Positions 45,632 through 54,224 of a stretch of DNA of 64,000 bases are shown piece after piece; within the stretch, counting starts at the first letter, position 1, and each line of letters opens with the position of its first letter. The DNA comes from Catellatospora vulcania (GTDB taxonomy: Bacteria; Actinomycetota; Actinomycetes; Mycobacteriales; Micromonosporaceae): contig NZ_ML769305.1 of NCBI RefSeq assembly GCF_009720385.1, positions 80,208 through 144,207 of the forward strand, written 5' to 3'. A program made the translations under genes and the position numbers. The notes beneath the pieces are model-generated. The model saw nothing but the letters and a program-made list of their open reading frames with translations, searched no databases and was not told where the DNA came from.

Positions 45632-47794
45632 ATGGCGCGCGGCGACAAGGAGAAGGTCTCACAGGCTCCGGCGCAGGTCGCCGAGCAGCCGTCAGACGTG
45701 CGCAACGTGGTGGTGGTCGGGCACGCCGGCAGCGGTAAGACCACGCTGGTCGAGGCGCTGCTCGCGGCCACCCAGACGATCAGCCGGGCGGGCACGGTCG
45801 GCGAGGGCACCACGGTCACCGACCACGACCCGGCCGCGGTCAAGCAGCAGCGCTCCGTCGCGCTGGCCTGCGCTCCGCTGTCCCACCAGGGCGTGAAGGT
45901 GAACCTGCTGGACACCCCCGGCTACGCCGACTTCGTGGGCGAGCTGCGGGCCGGCCTGCGCGCCGCCGACGCGGCCCTGTTCGTGGTCAGCGCCTGGGAC
46001 GGCATGGACGCCGCCACCGCCACCCTCTGGGACGAGTGCGCGGCGGTCGGCATGCCGCGCGCCGTGGCGATCACCCGGCTGGACCACCCGCGGGCCGACT
46101 TCGACGAGGCCCTGGCGCTGTGCCAGCGGGTCTTCGGCGAGGAGGTGCAGCCGCTGTACCTGCCGATGCACGGCGACGACGGCCAGTCCGTGGAGGGCCT
46201 GATCGGCCTGATCTCGCAGCAGGTGTACGACTACTCCAACGGCTACCCGCCCCAGGTGCGCCAGCCCGACGCCGAGCACCTGCCCGCGATCGAGGAGTCC
46301 CGCGGCGAGCTGATCGAGGGCATCATCGCCGAGAGCGAGGACGAGACCCTGATGGACCGGTACCTCGCCGGCGAGGTCATCGACTCCCAGGTGCTCATCG
46401 ACGATCTGGAGAAGGCCGTCGCCCGCGGCCACTTCCACCCGGCGGTGCCGGTGTGCGCCGAGACCGGCGTCGGCCTGGACGCGCTGCTGGAGCTGCTGAC
46501 CCGGGCCTTCCCGACGCCGCTGGAGCACCCGCTGCCCGCGGTCACCGGCGTCGACGGCTCCCCGCGTGACGCCCTCGAGTGCGACCCGGACGGCCCGCTG
46601 GTCGCCGAGGTGGTCAAGACGACCATCGACCCGTACGTCGGCCGGGTCAGCCTGGTCCGGGTCTTCTCCGGCACGCTGCGCCCGGACACCCCCGTGCACA
46701 TCAGCGGCCACGGCCTCGCCGAGCGCGGCCACCCCGACCACGACGCCGACGAGCGCGTCCTGCACATCTACTCCCCGCTCGGGGCGAACCTGCGCGAGGT
46801 CGCCAAGTGCGTGGCCGGCGACATCTGCGCCGTCACCAAGTCGAGCGCGGCCGAGACCGGCGACACCCTGTCCGGCAAGGACAAGCCGCTGCTGATGGCC
46901 CCGTGGCAGATGCCCGAGCCGCTGCTGCCGGTCGCGGTGGTGCCCAAGACCCGCTCCGACGAGGACGCGCTCGCCAAGAACCTGGCCAAGCTGGTCGCGG
47001 GCGACCCGACGCTGCGCCTGGAGCGCAACCCGGAGACCCACCAGCTGGTGCTGTGGTGCATGGGCGAGGCGCACGCCGACGTGGTGCTCGACCGGCTGCG
47101 CGCGGGCGGCGTCGAGCTGTCCACCGAGCCCGCCCGGGTCGCGCTGCGCGAGGCGTTCGCAGCCCCCGCCAGCGGGCAGGGCCGCCACGTCAAGCAGTCC
47201 GGCGGGCACGGCCAGTACGCGGTCTGCGCGATCCAGCTGGAGCCGCTGCCCCGCGGCGCCGGCATCGAGTTCGTCGACAAGATCGTGGGCGGGGCCATCC
47301 CGCACAACTACATCCCCAGCGTCGAGAAGGGGGTGCGCGCGCAGGCCGAGAAGGGCATCGTGGCCGGCTACCCCGTGGTCGACTTCCGGGTGACCCTGGT
47401 CGACGGCAAGGCGCACAGCGTCGACTCCTCCGACGCGGCGTTCCAGACCGCGGGCAGCATGGCCCTCAAGGACGCCGCCGAGAAGGCGCAGATCACCCTG
47501 CTGGAGCCGGTCGACGAGGTGGTCATCACGGTGCCCGACTCGGCGGTCGGGGCGGTCATGAGCGACCTGTCCGGACGGCGCGGCCGGGTGCTGGGCTCCG
47601 AATCCGACCCCGGCGGCGCCGACCGCACCCAGGTGCGGGCCGAGGTGCCCGCCATCGAGCTGCTGCGCTACCTGGTGGACCTGCGCTCGATGACGGCCGG
47701 GGCGGGCACCTTCACCCGCGAGTTCGCCCGCTACGAGCCCATGCCCAGCCACCTCGCCGACCACGCCCGCAAGGAACACACCACCACCCGCTGA
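45632..47794 (+). CDS. Elongation factor G-like protein (EF-G2)
   Basis: 720 residues. GTPase with P-loop GHAGSGKTT, switch II DTPGYADF and a G4 element reading TRLD instead of NKxD. EF-G-like domains II-V follow (GGHGQYAVCAIQLEPL ... VMSDLSGRRGRVLG). It matches the FusA2/EF-G2 group of actinobacteria rather than the main EF-G, which is normally encoded with rpsL-rpsG-tuf. Its exact role in translation is not settled. AGGAGG lies seven bases before the ATG. It and the next three genes interrupt the otherwise mycobacteria-like order between pgsA and the HIT gene. Confidence 0.9.
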   Translation: MARGDKEKVSQAPAQVAEQPSDVRNVVVVGHAGSGKTTLVEALLAATQTISRAGTVGEGTTVTDHDPAAVKQQRSVALACAPLSHQGVKVNLLDTPGYADFVGELRAGLRAADAALFVVSAWDGMDAATATLWDECAAVGMPRAVAITRLDHPRADFDEALALCQRVFGEEVQPLYLPMHGDDGQSVEGLIGLISQQVYDYSNGYPPQVRQPDAEHLPAIEESRGELIEGIIAESEDETLMDRYLAGEVIDSQVLIDDLEKAVARGHFHPAVPVCAETGVGLDALLELLTRAFPTPLEHPLPAVTGVDGSPRDALECDPDGPLVAEVVKTTIDPYVGRVSLVRVFSGTLRPDTPVHISGHGLAERGHPDHDADERVLHIYSPLGANLREVAKCVAGDICAVTKSSAAETGDTLSGKDKPLLMAPWQMPEPLLPVAVVPKTRSDEDALAKNLAKLVAGDPTLRLERNPETHQLVLWCMGEAHADVVLDRLRAGGVELSTEPARVALREAFAAPASGQGRHVKQSGGHGQYAVCAIQLEPLPRGAGIEFVDKIVGGAIPHNYIPSVEKGVRAQAEKGIVAGYPVVDFRVTLVDGKAHSVDSSDAAFQTAGSMALKDAAEKAQITLLEPVDEVVITVPDSAVGAVMSDLSGRRGRVLGSESDPGGADRTQVRAEVPAIELLRYLVDLRSMTAGAGTFTREFARYEPMPSHLADHARKEHTTTR

Positions 47795-47835
47795 CCGGGC
47801 GCCCTGGCCCGGCGTCGGCCAACGTCCGCCCTTGA

Positions 47836-47898
47836 TAGGCGTTGGCCTATCTGATCGAGTTTTCGTAGATCGAACTCGATCAGATAGGCCAACGCCTA
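47836..47898. repeat. Inverted repeat, family C, at a convergent junction
   Basis: Perfect 26-base arms (47836-47861 and 47873-47898; TAGGCGTTGGCCTATCTGAT) with an 11-base loop, between the EF-G2 gene and the convergent deacetylase. A related element lies at 57710-57772, also at a convergent junction. Confidence 0.85.
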
Positions 47899-47959
47899 CG
47901 TAAGGCCGGGTGGACGGCGTGGACGGCGTGGACGGCGGGGCGCAGCGGCACTGGGGCGG

Positions 47960-48748
47960 TCAGGTGGTGGCGGGGTGGCCGGCGGCGAGCAGCTCGGAGA
48001 CGGTGACGAGTTCGAAGCCGCGGGCCCGTAGCTCGGTGACGATGCCCTTGAGGTTCGCGATGCAGACCAGGCGGTCGTCGGGGCCGGTGTCGTGGGCCAG
48101 CACGATCGCGCCGTTGCGGGCCTGCTCGGCGGTGTCGGCGACGATGCCGCCGGGGTTGTCCACGAACACGCTCTCGCGCATCCGCTGCGACCACATGACC
48201 ACGTCGTAGCCGAACTCCTCGGCGACGGTCAGCGTGGTGCCGGCGAGGTGGCCCCACGGCGGCCGGAGCAGCGTCGGCGCCCGGCCGACGTGCTCGGCGA
48301 CGGCATCGTGGCAGCGGCGCAGCTGGTCGCGTACACCCTTCTCGTCGCGCTGGGCCAGGTCCTTGTGCGCCCAGGTGTGGTTGCCGACCTCGTGGCGGGC
48401 GTAGCGGCCCTTGACCAGGGCGGCGTTGCGCACCAGCCGCTCGCCGACGACGAAGAACGTCGCCTTGGCGTCGGCTTCGTCGAGGGCGTCGAGCACCCGG
48501 GGCGTCCAGTCGGGCTCGGGGCCGTCGTCGAAGGTCAGCGCGATCAGCGGCCGGTCGGTGGTGACGTGCCACAGCACCCGCACCGCGCCGTTGTGCCAGC
48601 CCAGCTCGTTGCCGGCGGGCGCGTAGCCGCCGTCGAGGGGCAGCCGGTCCGGGCCGAACCAGCCGCGCACCCTCGGCGCGGCCACCGCGACGGCCGCACC
48701 GACGCCGCCCGCGGCCAGCAGGCGCACCATGTCGCGCCGAGAAACCAT
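47960..48748 (-). CDS. Exported polysaccharide deacetylase (NodB domain)
   Basis: 262 residues. The N-terminus SRRDMVRLLAAGGVGAAVAVAA looks like a twin-arginine or Sec signal. The NodB domain shows TFDDGP (72-77) with metal and catalytic Asp, metal-binding HTWAH (His124, His128), RPPWG and a late VLAHDTGP. It should remove acetyl groups from peptidoglycan or chitin-type sugars outside the membrane. GGGGG lies before the ATG. Confidence 0.9.
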   Translation of the reverse strand: MVSRRDMVRLLAAGGVGAAVAVAAPRVRGWFGPDRLPLDGGYAPAGNELGWHNGAVRVLWHVTTDRPLIALTFDDGPEPDWTPRVLDALDEADAKATFFVVGERLVRNAALVKGRYARHEVGNHTWAHKDLAQRDEKGVRDQLRRCHDAVAEHVGRAPTLLRPPWGHLAGTTLTVAEEFGYDVVMWSQRMRESVFVDNPGGIVADTAEQARNGAIVLAHDTGPDDRLVCIANLKGIVTELRARGFELVTVSELLAAGHPATT

Positions 48749-48920
48749 GAGGGACCCCCGTCCCCCGTCCCACCGCGCCGAGGGGCCGGGCGGTGCAGAC
48801 GGGCCGTCTACGCCGATGGTGACGTGCGAAGGCCCCTCCGCGGTTCCCTTTGCACGATCACGTCACACAACGTGACGGTGCGGCGGGCCCGCGCATCCCG
48901 TGGCGCGGACCCGCCACGGG

Positions 48921-49628
48921 TCACCAGACCAGGCAGAACGGGTGCCCGGCGGGGTCGGCGTACACGCGCCAGTTGTCGCCTTCGCCGGCCAGGCGGGTGC
49001 CGCCGAGGGCGAGCACCTTCGGCTCGGCCTCTTCGACGTCGGCCACCTCCACGTCCAGGTGGAACTGCTGCGGGTGGGCCGGGTCGGGCCACTGCGGGGC
49101 CCGGTGGTCGGCGATCTCCTGGAAGATCACCGTCAGCCGGCCCTCCGCGGAGATCATCGCGCCGCCCTCGCCCTCCCAGGTGACCGGGAGGCCGAGCAGC
49201 TCGCTGTAGAAGCGGGCGAGCGGCGAGGCGGCCGCGCAGTCGATCGCCACGTCGGCGATGGCGGCACTGTCCACCTCGCCCTGGCAGAGGCAGAACGGGT
49301 GGCCGGCCGGGTCGGCCAGCACGGTGAAGGTCTCGCCGCCGCCGGGCAGGCGGGTCGCGCCCAGCTTGACGGCGTGCTCGACCGCCGCGGCCAGGTCCGG
49401 CACGCGCAGGTCGAGGTGCATCTGCTGCGGGTACGCCGGGTCGGGCCAGCGCGGCGGCACGAGGTCGGGGGCGAGCTGAAAGCCGAGGCGGGTGCCGTCG
49501 GCGGCCTTGAGAGTGATCCATTCGTCGTCGGCGTAGTGCTCGTCCAGGCCGGCCAGCTCCGTGTAGAAGGCGGCCAGGCCCTTGATGTCGGGTGCGTCCA
49601 GCACGACGGTGCGCAGGGTGCCAATCAT
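48921..49628 (-). CDS. Two-domain VOC (glyoxalase-like) protein
   Basis: 235 residues in two VOC modules (about 1-112 and 120-235), each ending in DPAGHPFCL. This repeated end and the HLDLRVPDL/HLDVEVADV segments show internal duplication. It is of the Glyoxalase_6 kind and clearly different from the VOC protein at 35965. No specific substrate can be given. ATG 49628 (MIGTLRTVVLD) has AAGGA eight bases upstream. Confidence 0.83.
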   Translation of the reverse strand: MIGTLRTVVLDAPDIKGLAAFYTELAGLDEHYADDEWITLKAADGTRLGFQLAPDLVPPRWPDPAYPQQMHLDLRVPDLAAAVEHAVKLGATRLPGGGETFTVLADPAGHPFCLCQGEVDSAAIADVAIDCAAASPLARFYSELLGLPVTWEGEGGAMISAEGRLTVIFQEIADHRAPQWPDPAHPQQFHLDVEVADVEEAEPKVLALGGTRLAGEGDNWRVYADPAGHPFCLVW

Positions 49629-49715
49629 GGCAGCCATCCTTCCGCAGGGGTCTGACACCACCCGGGTACCCGCTCCGGCGCGCCGCGCCGCCCTTGACCG
49701 CGGCTTGTCGCGCCA

Positions 49716-49778
49716 TGATCGCCGTTTCGGGTCAGAACCTGGCGCTGGACCGCACCTTCCGACCGGAAACAGCGATCA
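49716..49778 (-). repeat. Inverted repeat, family B, downstream of the HIT gene
   Basis: Arms TGATCGCCGTTTCGGGTC (49716-49733) and GACCGGAAACAGCGATCA (49761-49778) pair with two mismatches. It lies 17 bases past the HIT stop and so is positioned as the terminator of the thrS-GNAT-HIT operon. Confidence 0.75.
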
Positions 49779-49794
49779 CTGCTGCCACGACGAG

Positions 49795-50295
49795 CTAGGC
49801 CGGCCAGGCTTCCCGGAGCAGGTCGCGGGTGTCGGTGAGGAGCTGCGGCAGCGCTTTGGTGCGGGCGACGACGGGAAGGAAGTTGTTGTCGCCGCCCCAG
49901 CGCGGCACGACGTGCTGGTGCAGGTGGGCGGCGATCCCGGCGCCCGCGGCGTGGCCCTGGTTGAGGCCGATGTTGAACCCGTGCGCGTTGGAGACCTTCC
50001 GGACCACCCGCATCGCCGTCTTGGTGAACTCGGCCAGCTCCGCGGTCTCGGCGGCGTCGAGCTCCGGGTAGTCGTCGATGTGGCGGTACGGGCAGATCAG
50101 CAGGTGGCCCGGGTTGTACGGGAACCGGTTGAGCACCGCGTAGACGGCCTCACCCCGGGCGACGACCAGCCCGTCCGGGTCGGAGACCGGCGCGACGCAG
50201 AACGGGCACTCGGTCGGCTTCGCGCCGCCGCTGACGTACGCCATGCGCCACGGCGTCCACAGCCGTTCGAGGCCGTCCGGGTCGGGTGCGTTCAT
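49795..50295 (-). CDS. HIT-family nucleotide hydrolase/phosphorylase
   Basis: 166 residues. The histidine-triad motif is HLHQHVVPR near residue 125, with CPFC and YNPGHLLICPYRH typical of the branch that includes Rv2613c, reported as an Ap4A phosphorylase. It probably cleaves dinucleoside polyphosphates in the cytosol. The ATG overlaps the GNAT stop by four bases (ATGA), and thrS lies two genes upstream, a possible source of Ap4A. Confidence 0.92.
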   Translation of the reverse strand: MNAPDPDGLERLWTPWRMAYVSGGAKPTECPFCVAPVSDPDGLVVARGEAVYAVLNRFPYNPGHLLICPYRHIDDYPELDAAETAELAEFTKTAMRVVRKVSNAHGFNIGLNQGHAAGAGIAAHLHQHVVPRWGGDNNFLPVVARTKALPQLLTDTRDLLREAWPA

Positions 50296-50768
50296 GCCCG
50301 TGCCTGCGCGGTGTGCGGCACGTCCGGGCGGCCGATGACGCGGGTGGTCAGCTGCATCCAGCGGTCCGGCTCGGCCAGCGGGGTGAACCCGGCCTCGGCG
50401 TAGACGGCGTGCGCGTCGGCGGTCGCCAGGATGATCCGGTACACGCCGAGCGCGAGCACGTCGTCGCGGACCGCCGCCACCGCCCACCGGGCCAGGCCCT
50501 GCCCGCGGTAGGCCGCCTCGATGAACACGTCGCACAGCCAGGCGAACGTGGCCCCGTCGGTGACCACGCGCAGCAGGCCGACCTGCGTGCCGTCCGGGGC
50601 GTAGATCCCGTACACGGTGGACCCGGCCAGTGAGCGCTCGATGACCGCGCGCTCGCGCCCGCCGGCCCAGTAGCTCTCCTGGGCCAGCCAGCGCTCGACG
50701 GTGTCGAGGTCGAGCCGGGCCGGGTCCGTGTCCAGCACGAACCCGGCTCCGTTGGCACGGGTGCTCAC
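50292..50768 (-). CDS. GNAT-family N-acetyltransferase
   Basis: 158 residues. GNAT fold with the acetyl-CoA-binding segment VFIEAAYRGQGLARWAVAAV and a C-terminal VYAEAGFTPL. The substrate is unknown. The GTG at 50768 overlaps the stop of a mini-cistron (GTGA), whose GAGGAGGAAGC end is the ribosome site. It lies between thrS and the HIT gene and is absent from the corresponding mycobacterial spacing. Confidence 0.87.
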   Translation of the reverse strand: MSTRANGAGFVLDTDPARLDLDTVERWLAQESYWAGGRERAVIERSLAGSTVYGIYAPDGTQVGLLRVVTDGATFAWLCDVFIEAAYRGQGLARWAVAAVRDDVLALGVYRIILATADAHAVYAEAGFTPLAEPDRWMQLTTRVIGRPDVPHTAQARA

Positions 50769-50839
50769 GCTTCCTCCTCGCTGCGCTCGTCGGCAGCGCG
50801 AGAACCCGGCAACCTGGTTCGCTCGCTGCGCTCGCTCAC
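50765..50839 (-). CDS. Mini-cistron 4 between thrS and the GNAT gene (24 codons)
   Basis: GTG at 50839 overlaps the thrS stop (GTGA) and TGA overlaps the GNAT GTG (GTGA). The peptide starts [10 protein letters not shown] and ends DERSEEEA. The DNA contains GAGCGCAGCGAG twice, once at each end. Distance between the two RTGA overlaps is 71 bases, the same as in mini-cistrons 1 and 2. Confidence 0.55.
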   Translation of the reverse strand: MSERSERTRLPGSRAADERSEEEA

Positions 50840-52884
50840 GCCGCTTCGACCGCCTCGGCGTCCTGCGCCACTGCCGCGGACGGGCCGGTGTTGACGCGGG
50901 AGCGCACGATCTCGGTCACGTGGGCGACCGCCTCGTCGAGGCTCACGCCGTTGCGCTGCGAGCCGTCGCGGTAGCGGAAGGACACCGTGCCGTCGGCCAG
51001 GTCCTGGTCGCCGACGATGGCCATGAACGGGATCTTCTGCTGCTGCGCGGTGCGGATCTTCTTCTGCATGCGCTCGTCGGAGCTGTCGACCTCGGCGCGG
51101 ATGCCGGCCTTGCGCAGCTTCGCCACGAACTCGTACAGGTAGGCGGTGTGCCCGGCCTCGTCGTCGGAGCGGATCGGGATGCCGACCACCTGGATCGGGG
51201 CCAGCCAGGCCGGGAACGCGCCCGCGTAGTGCTCGGTGAGCACGCCGATGAAGCGCTCGATCGACCCGAACTTGGCACAGTGGATCATGACGGGCTGCTG
51301 CCGCGTGCCGTCCGCCGCCTGGTACTCCAGCTCGAAGCCCTTGGGCTGGTTGAAGTCGTACTGGATGGTCGACATCTGCCAGGTGCGGCCGATGGCGTCC
51401 TTGGCCTGCACGGAGATCTTCGGGCCGTAGAAGGCCGCGCCGCCCGGGTCCGGCACCAGGGTCAGCCCGGTCTCCAGGGCGCACTGCTCCAGCACCGCGG
51501 TGGCCGTGACCCAGTCCTCCTCCGAGCCGACGAACTTCTCCGGCTTGCTGTCGTCACGCGTCGACAGCTCCAGGTAGAAGTCGGTGATGCCGAAGTCCTT
51601 GAGCAGGCCGAGCACGAAGTCCAGCAGGTGCTTGATCTCGGCGGCCGCCTGCTCCTTGGTGACGTAGGAGTGCGAGTCGTCCTGGGTGAAGCCGCGCACC
51701 CGGGTCAGGCCGTGGATCACGCCCGACTTCTCGAACCGGTAGACGGAGCCGAACTCGAACAGCCGGATCGGCAGCTCGCGGTAGGAACGCCCGCGCGACC
51801 TGTAGATCAGGTTGTGCATCGGGCAGTTCATCGCCTTGAGGTAGTAGTCGCTGCCCTCCATGTCCATAGGCGGGAACATGGTCTCTTTGTAGTACGGCAG
51901 GTGACCCGAGGTGTGGAAGAGGCCTTCCTTGGTGATGTGCGGCGTCCCGACGTACTGGAAGCCCTCCTCGATGTGGCGGAGACGGACGTAGTCCTCCATC
52001 TCGCGCTTGATCACACCGCCCTTGGGGTGGAAGACCGCCAGGCCCGAGCCGATCTCGTCGGGGAAGCTGAACAGGTCGAGGTCGGTGCCCAGCTTGCGGT
52101 GGTCGCGGCGGGCCGCCTCCTCCAGCAGCTTCAGGTAGTCCTTGAGCTGGTCGCGGGTCGGCCACGCGGTGCCGTACACCCGCTGCAGCTGGGGGTTCTT
52201 CTCCGAACCGCGCCAGTACGCCGCCGCGGAGCGCATCAGCTTGAACGCGCCGATCAGGCGGGTCGACGGCAGGTGCGGGCCCCGGCACAGGTCGCCCCAG
52301 CAGCGGTCGCCCGTCTTGGCGTCGAGGTTGTCGTAGATGGTCAGCTCGCCGCCGCCCACCTCCATGACGTCGTCGCCGGCGTCACCCTTGATGTCGACCA
52401 GCTCCAGCTTGAAGGGCTCGTCCTTCAGCTCTGCCTTGGCCTCGTCGAGCGTCTCGAAGCGGCGGCGACGGAAGCGCTGCCCCGACTTGACGATCTCCTG
52501 CATCCGCTTCTCGATCTTGTCGAGGTCGTCCGGGTGGAACGGCTTGGGCACCGAGAAGTCGTAGTAGAAGCCGTTGTCGATGGGCGGGCCGATGCCGAGC
52601 TTGGCCTCGGGGAAGATGTCCTGCACCGCCTGGGCCAGCACGTGCGCGGTGGAGTGGCGCAGGACGTCGAGGCCGTCCTTGGAGTCGATGGCGACCGGCT
52701 CGACCGCGGTGTCGACCGTCGGCGACCAGTCCAGGTCGCGCAGGCGGCCCTCGGGGTCGCGGACGACCACGATCGCCTTGGGGCCGTGCACCGGCAGGCC
52801 GGCCTCGGCGATCGCCTCCGCGCCCGTCGTCCCGGCCCGGACGACGACGGGGTCGGCCTGTGGCGGGCTGATCGAAACGCTCAC
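50836..52884 (-). CDS. thrS: Threonine--tRNA ligase
   Basis: 682 residues. Complete ThrRS with TGS domain, editing domain ([19 protein letters not shown], i.e. HxxxH), class II core (zinc-binding Cys in [10 protein letters not shown], motif 2 [15 protein letters not shown]) and the anticodon-binding domain ([16 protein letters not shown]). The C-terminus ends in a short acidic Ala-rich tail. First gene of an operon thrS, mini-cistron, GNAT, HIT. Divergent from the methyltransferase at 53031. Confidence 0.96.
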   Translation of the reverse strand: MSVSISPPQADPVVVRAGTTGAEAIAEAGLPVHGPKAIVVVRDPEGRLRDLDWSPTVDTAVEPVAIDSKDGLDVLRHSTAHVLAQAVQDIFPEAKLGIGPPIDNGFYYDFSVPKPFHPDDLDKIEKRMQEIVKSGQRFRRRRFETLDEAKAELKDEPFKLELVDIKGDAGDDVMEVGGGELTIYDNLDAKTGDRCWGDLCRGPHLPSTRLIGAFKLMRSAAAYWRGSEKNPQLQRVYGTAWPTRDQLKDYLKLLEEAARRDHRKLGTDLDLFSFPDEIGSGLAVFHPKGGVIKREMEDYVRLRHIEEGFQYVGTPHITKEGLFHTSGHLPYYKETMFPPMDMEGSDYYLKAMNCPMHNLIYRSRGRSYRELPIRLFEFGSVYRFEKSGVIHGLTRVRGFTQDDSHSYVTKEQAAAEIKHLLDFVLGLLKDFGITDFYLELSTRDDSKPEKFVGSEEDWVTATAVLEQCALETGLTLVPDPGGAAFYGPKISVQAKDAIGRTWQMSTIQYDFNQPKGFELEYQAADGTRQQPVMIHCAKFGSIERFIGVLTEHYAGAFPAWLAPIQVVGIPIRSDDEAGHTAYLYEFVAKLRKAGIRAEVDSSDERMQKKIRTAQQQKIPFMAIVGDQDLADGTVSFRYRDGSQRNGVSLDEAVAHVTEIVRSRVNTGPSAAVAQDAEAVEAA

Positions 52885-53030
52885 GGTGATCTCCTCAAGT
52901 CCTCTGCTGCGGTTTGTCCGGCTCCGGCCATGCTATCGGGCGCGCTGATCATGCCGGTTACCGGTTCCGGCCGCCCGCGGTTCATCCGGATGCTCTTTCA
53001 CACCGGCTTCGACGGCGTTAGATTGGCGCC

Positions 53031-54176
53031 ATGGCGAGCGCTGACCTGGCAAGGACCCTCGATCGTCGCTATCAGACCTACTTCGCCGACCGTGCTGCGG
53101 TGCCGTTCGCGGTCCGCAACGGCGACGGCGCGCCACCCCGTGTCCTGGGTTCCGGCGACCCGGCCTTCACCATCGTGGTCAGCGACCCGCGCGGCGCGAA
53201 AGCCCTCGCCGGGCTCGACCAGTTCCAGATCGGCGTGGCCTACCTGCGCGGCTGGCTCGACATCGAGGGCGACCTGATGGCCGCGCTCAAGGTCCGCGGC
53301 ATGTTCCACGACCGGCACCCGATCGCGTGGCTGGCCCGGTTCGCCCCGGCGCTGCGGCTGGGCGGCGCCGAGCACGACCGGCGCTCGATCTCGTCGCACT
53401 ACGACAACGAGTCCGAGTTCTTCCTGACCTTCATGGACTCCCGGCACCGCTGCTACACCCAGGGCGTGTTCGAACGCGACGACGAGCCGCTGGAAGACGC
53501 GATGACCCGCAAGATGGAGCTGGCGCTCGACTCCCTGAAGGTCTCCCCCGGCGACCACATCCTGGAGGTCGGCGGCGGCTGGGGCGCGTTCGCCGAGTTC
53601 GCCGCCCGGCGCGGGGTGCACGTCACCACGCTGACCCTGGCCGAGGAGTCCGAGCGGTACCTGTCCGACCTGTTCACCCGCGAGCAGCTGCCGGCCACCG
53701 TGGTACGCCAGCACCTGCTGCGCTACGAGTCGCCGCGGCGCTACGACGCGATCGTCAACATGGGCGTCACCGAGCATCTGCCCAACTACGGCGCGAGCCT
53801 GCGGAAGTACGCCGAACTGGTCAAACCGGGCGGACATGTGTACCTGGACGCGCTGGCGATGCGGGCCAAGCACCAGGTGTCCACGTTCATGAGCCGTTAC
53901 ATCTACCCGGGCAAGTCGTCGCCGCTGGTGCTGCACTCCTACCTGCGCCACGTGGCGCGCTCGCCGTTCGAGCTGGTCAGCGTCGACGACGACCGGCACA
54001 ACTACCACCTGACCTGCGCGGAGTGGGCGCGGCGGCTCGACGCGGCCCGCGAGGAGGTCGTCCGCCGCTGGGGCGACCCGCTGTACCGGCGGTTCCGGCT
54101 GTTCCTCTGGGGCTCGGCGGCCAGCTTCGACACCGGCCTCGTGCAGGCGTACCGGTGGGTGCTGCGGCGGCCCTGA
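53031..54176 (+). CDS. Cyclopropane-fatty-acyl-phospholipid synthase-like methyltransferase
   Basis: 381 residues. SAM-dependent methyltransferase of the CFA/CmaA type: ISSHYDNESEFFLTFMD, YTQGVF, SAM-binding ILEVGGGWGAFAEFAA and MGVTEHLPNY. Such enzymes add a methylene or methyl group to unsaturated acyl chains of membrane lipids. The ATG is preceded by TAGATT (53019-53024) with a 6-base spacer, which suggests a leaderless transcript; no Shine-Dalgarno sequence is visible. Confidence 0.88.
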   Translation: MASADLARTLDRRYQTYFADRAAVPFAVRNGDGAPPRVLGSGDPAFTIVVSDPRGAKALAGLDQFQIGVAYLRGWLDIEGDLMAALKVRGMFHDRHPIAWLARFAPALRLGGAEHDRRSISSHYDNESEFFLTFMDSRHRCYTQGVFERDDEPLEDAMTRKMELALDSLKVSPGDHILEVGGGWGAFAEFAARRGVHVTTLTLAEESERYLSDLFTREQLPATVVRQHLLRYESPRRYDAIVNMGVTEHLPNYGASLRKYAELVKPGGHVYLDALAMRAKHQVSTFMSRYIYPGKSSPLVLHSYLRHVARSPFELVSVDDDRHNYHLTCAEWARRLDAAREEVVRRWGDPLYRRFRLFLWGSAASFDTGLVQAYRWVLRRP

Positions 54177-54224
54177 CGGACCGTTTCGCCCGGTGATGCC
54201 CGCTCTGCGCGGTACCGTCTGAAG

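Noticed and set aside
48861..48877. CGTCAC/GTGACG palindrome before the deacetylase gene
   Set aside because: It has the halves in the opposite order to a Crp-type site, lies more than 110 bases from the start codon and has no second copy, so I do not call it an operator.
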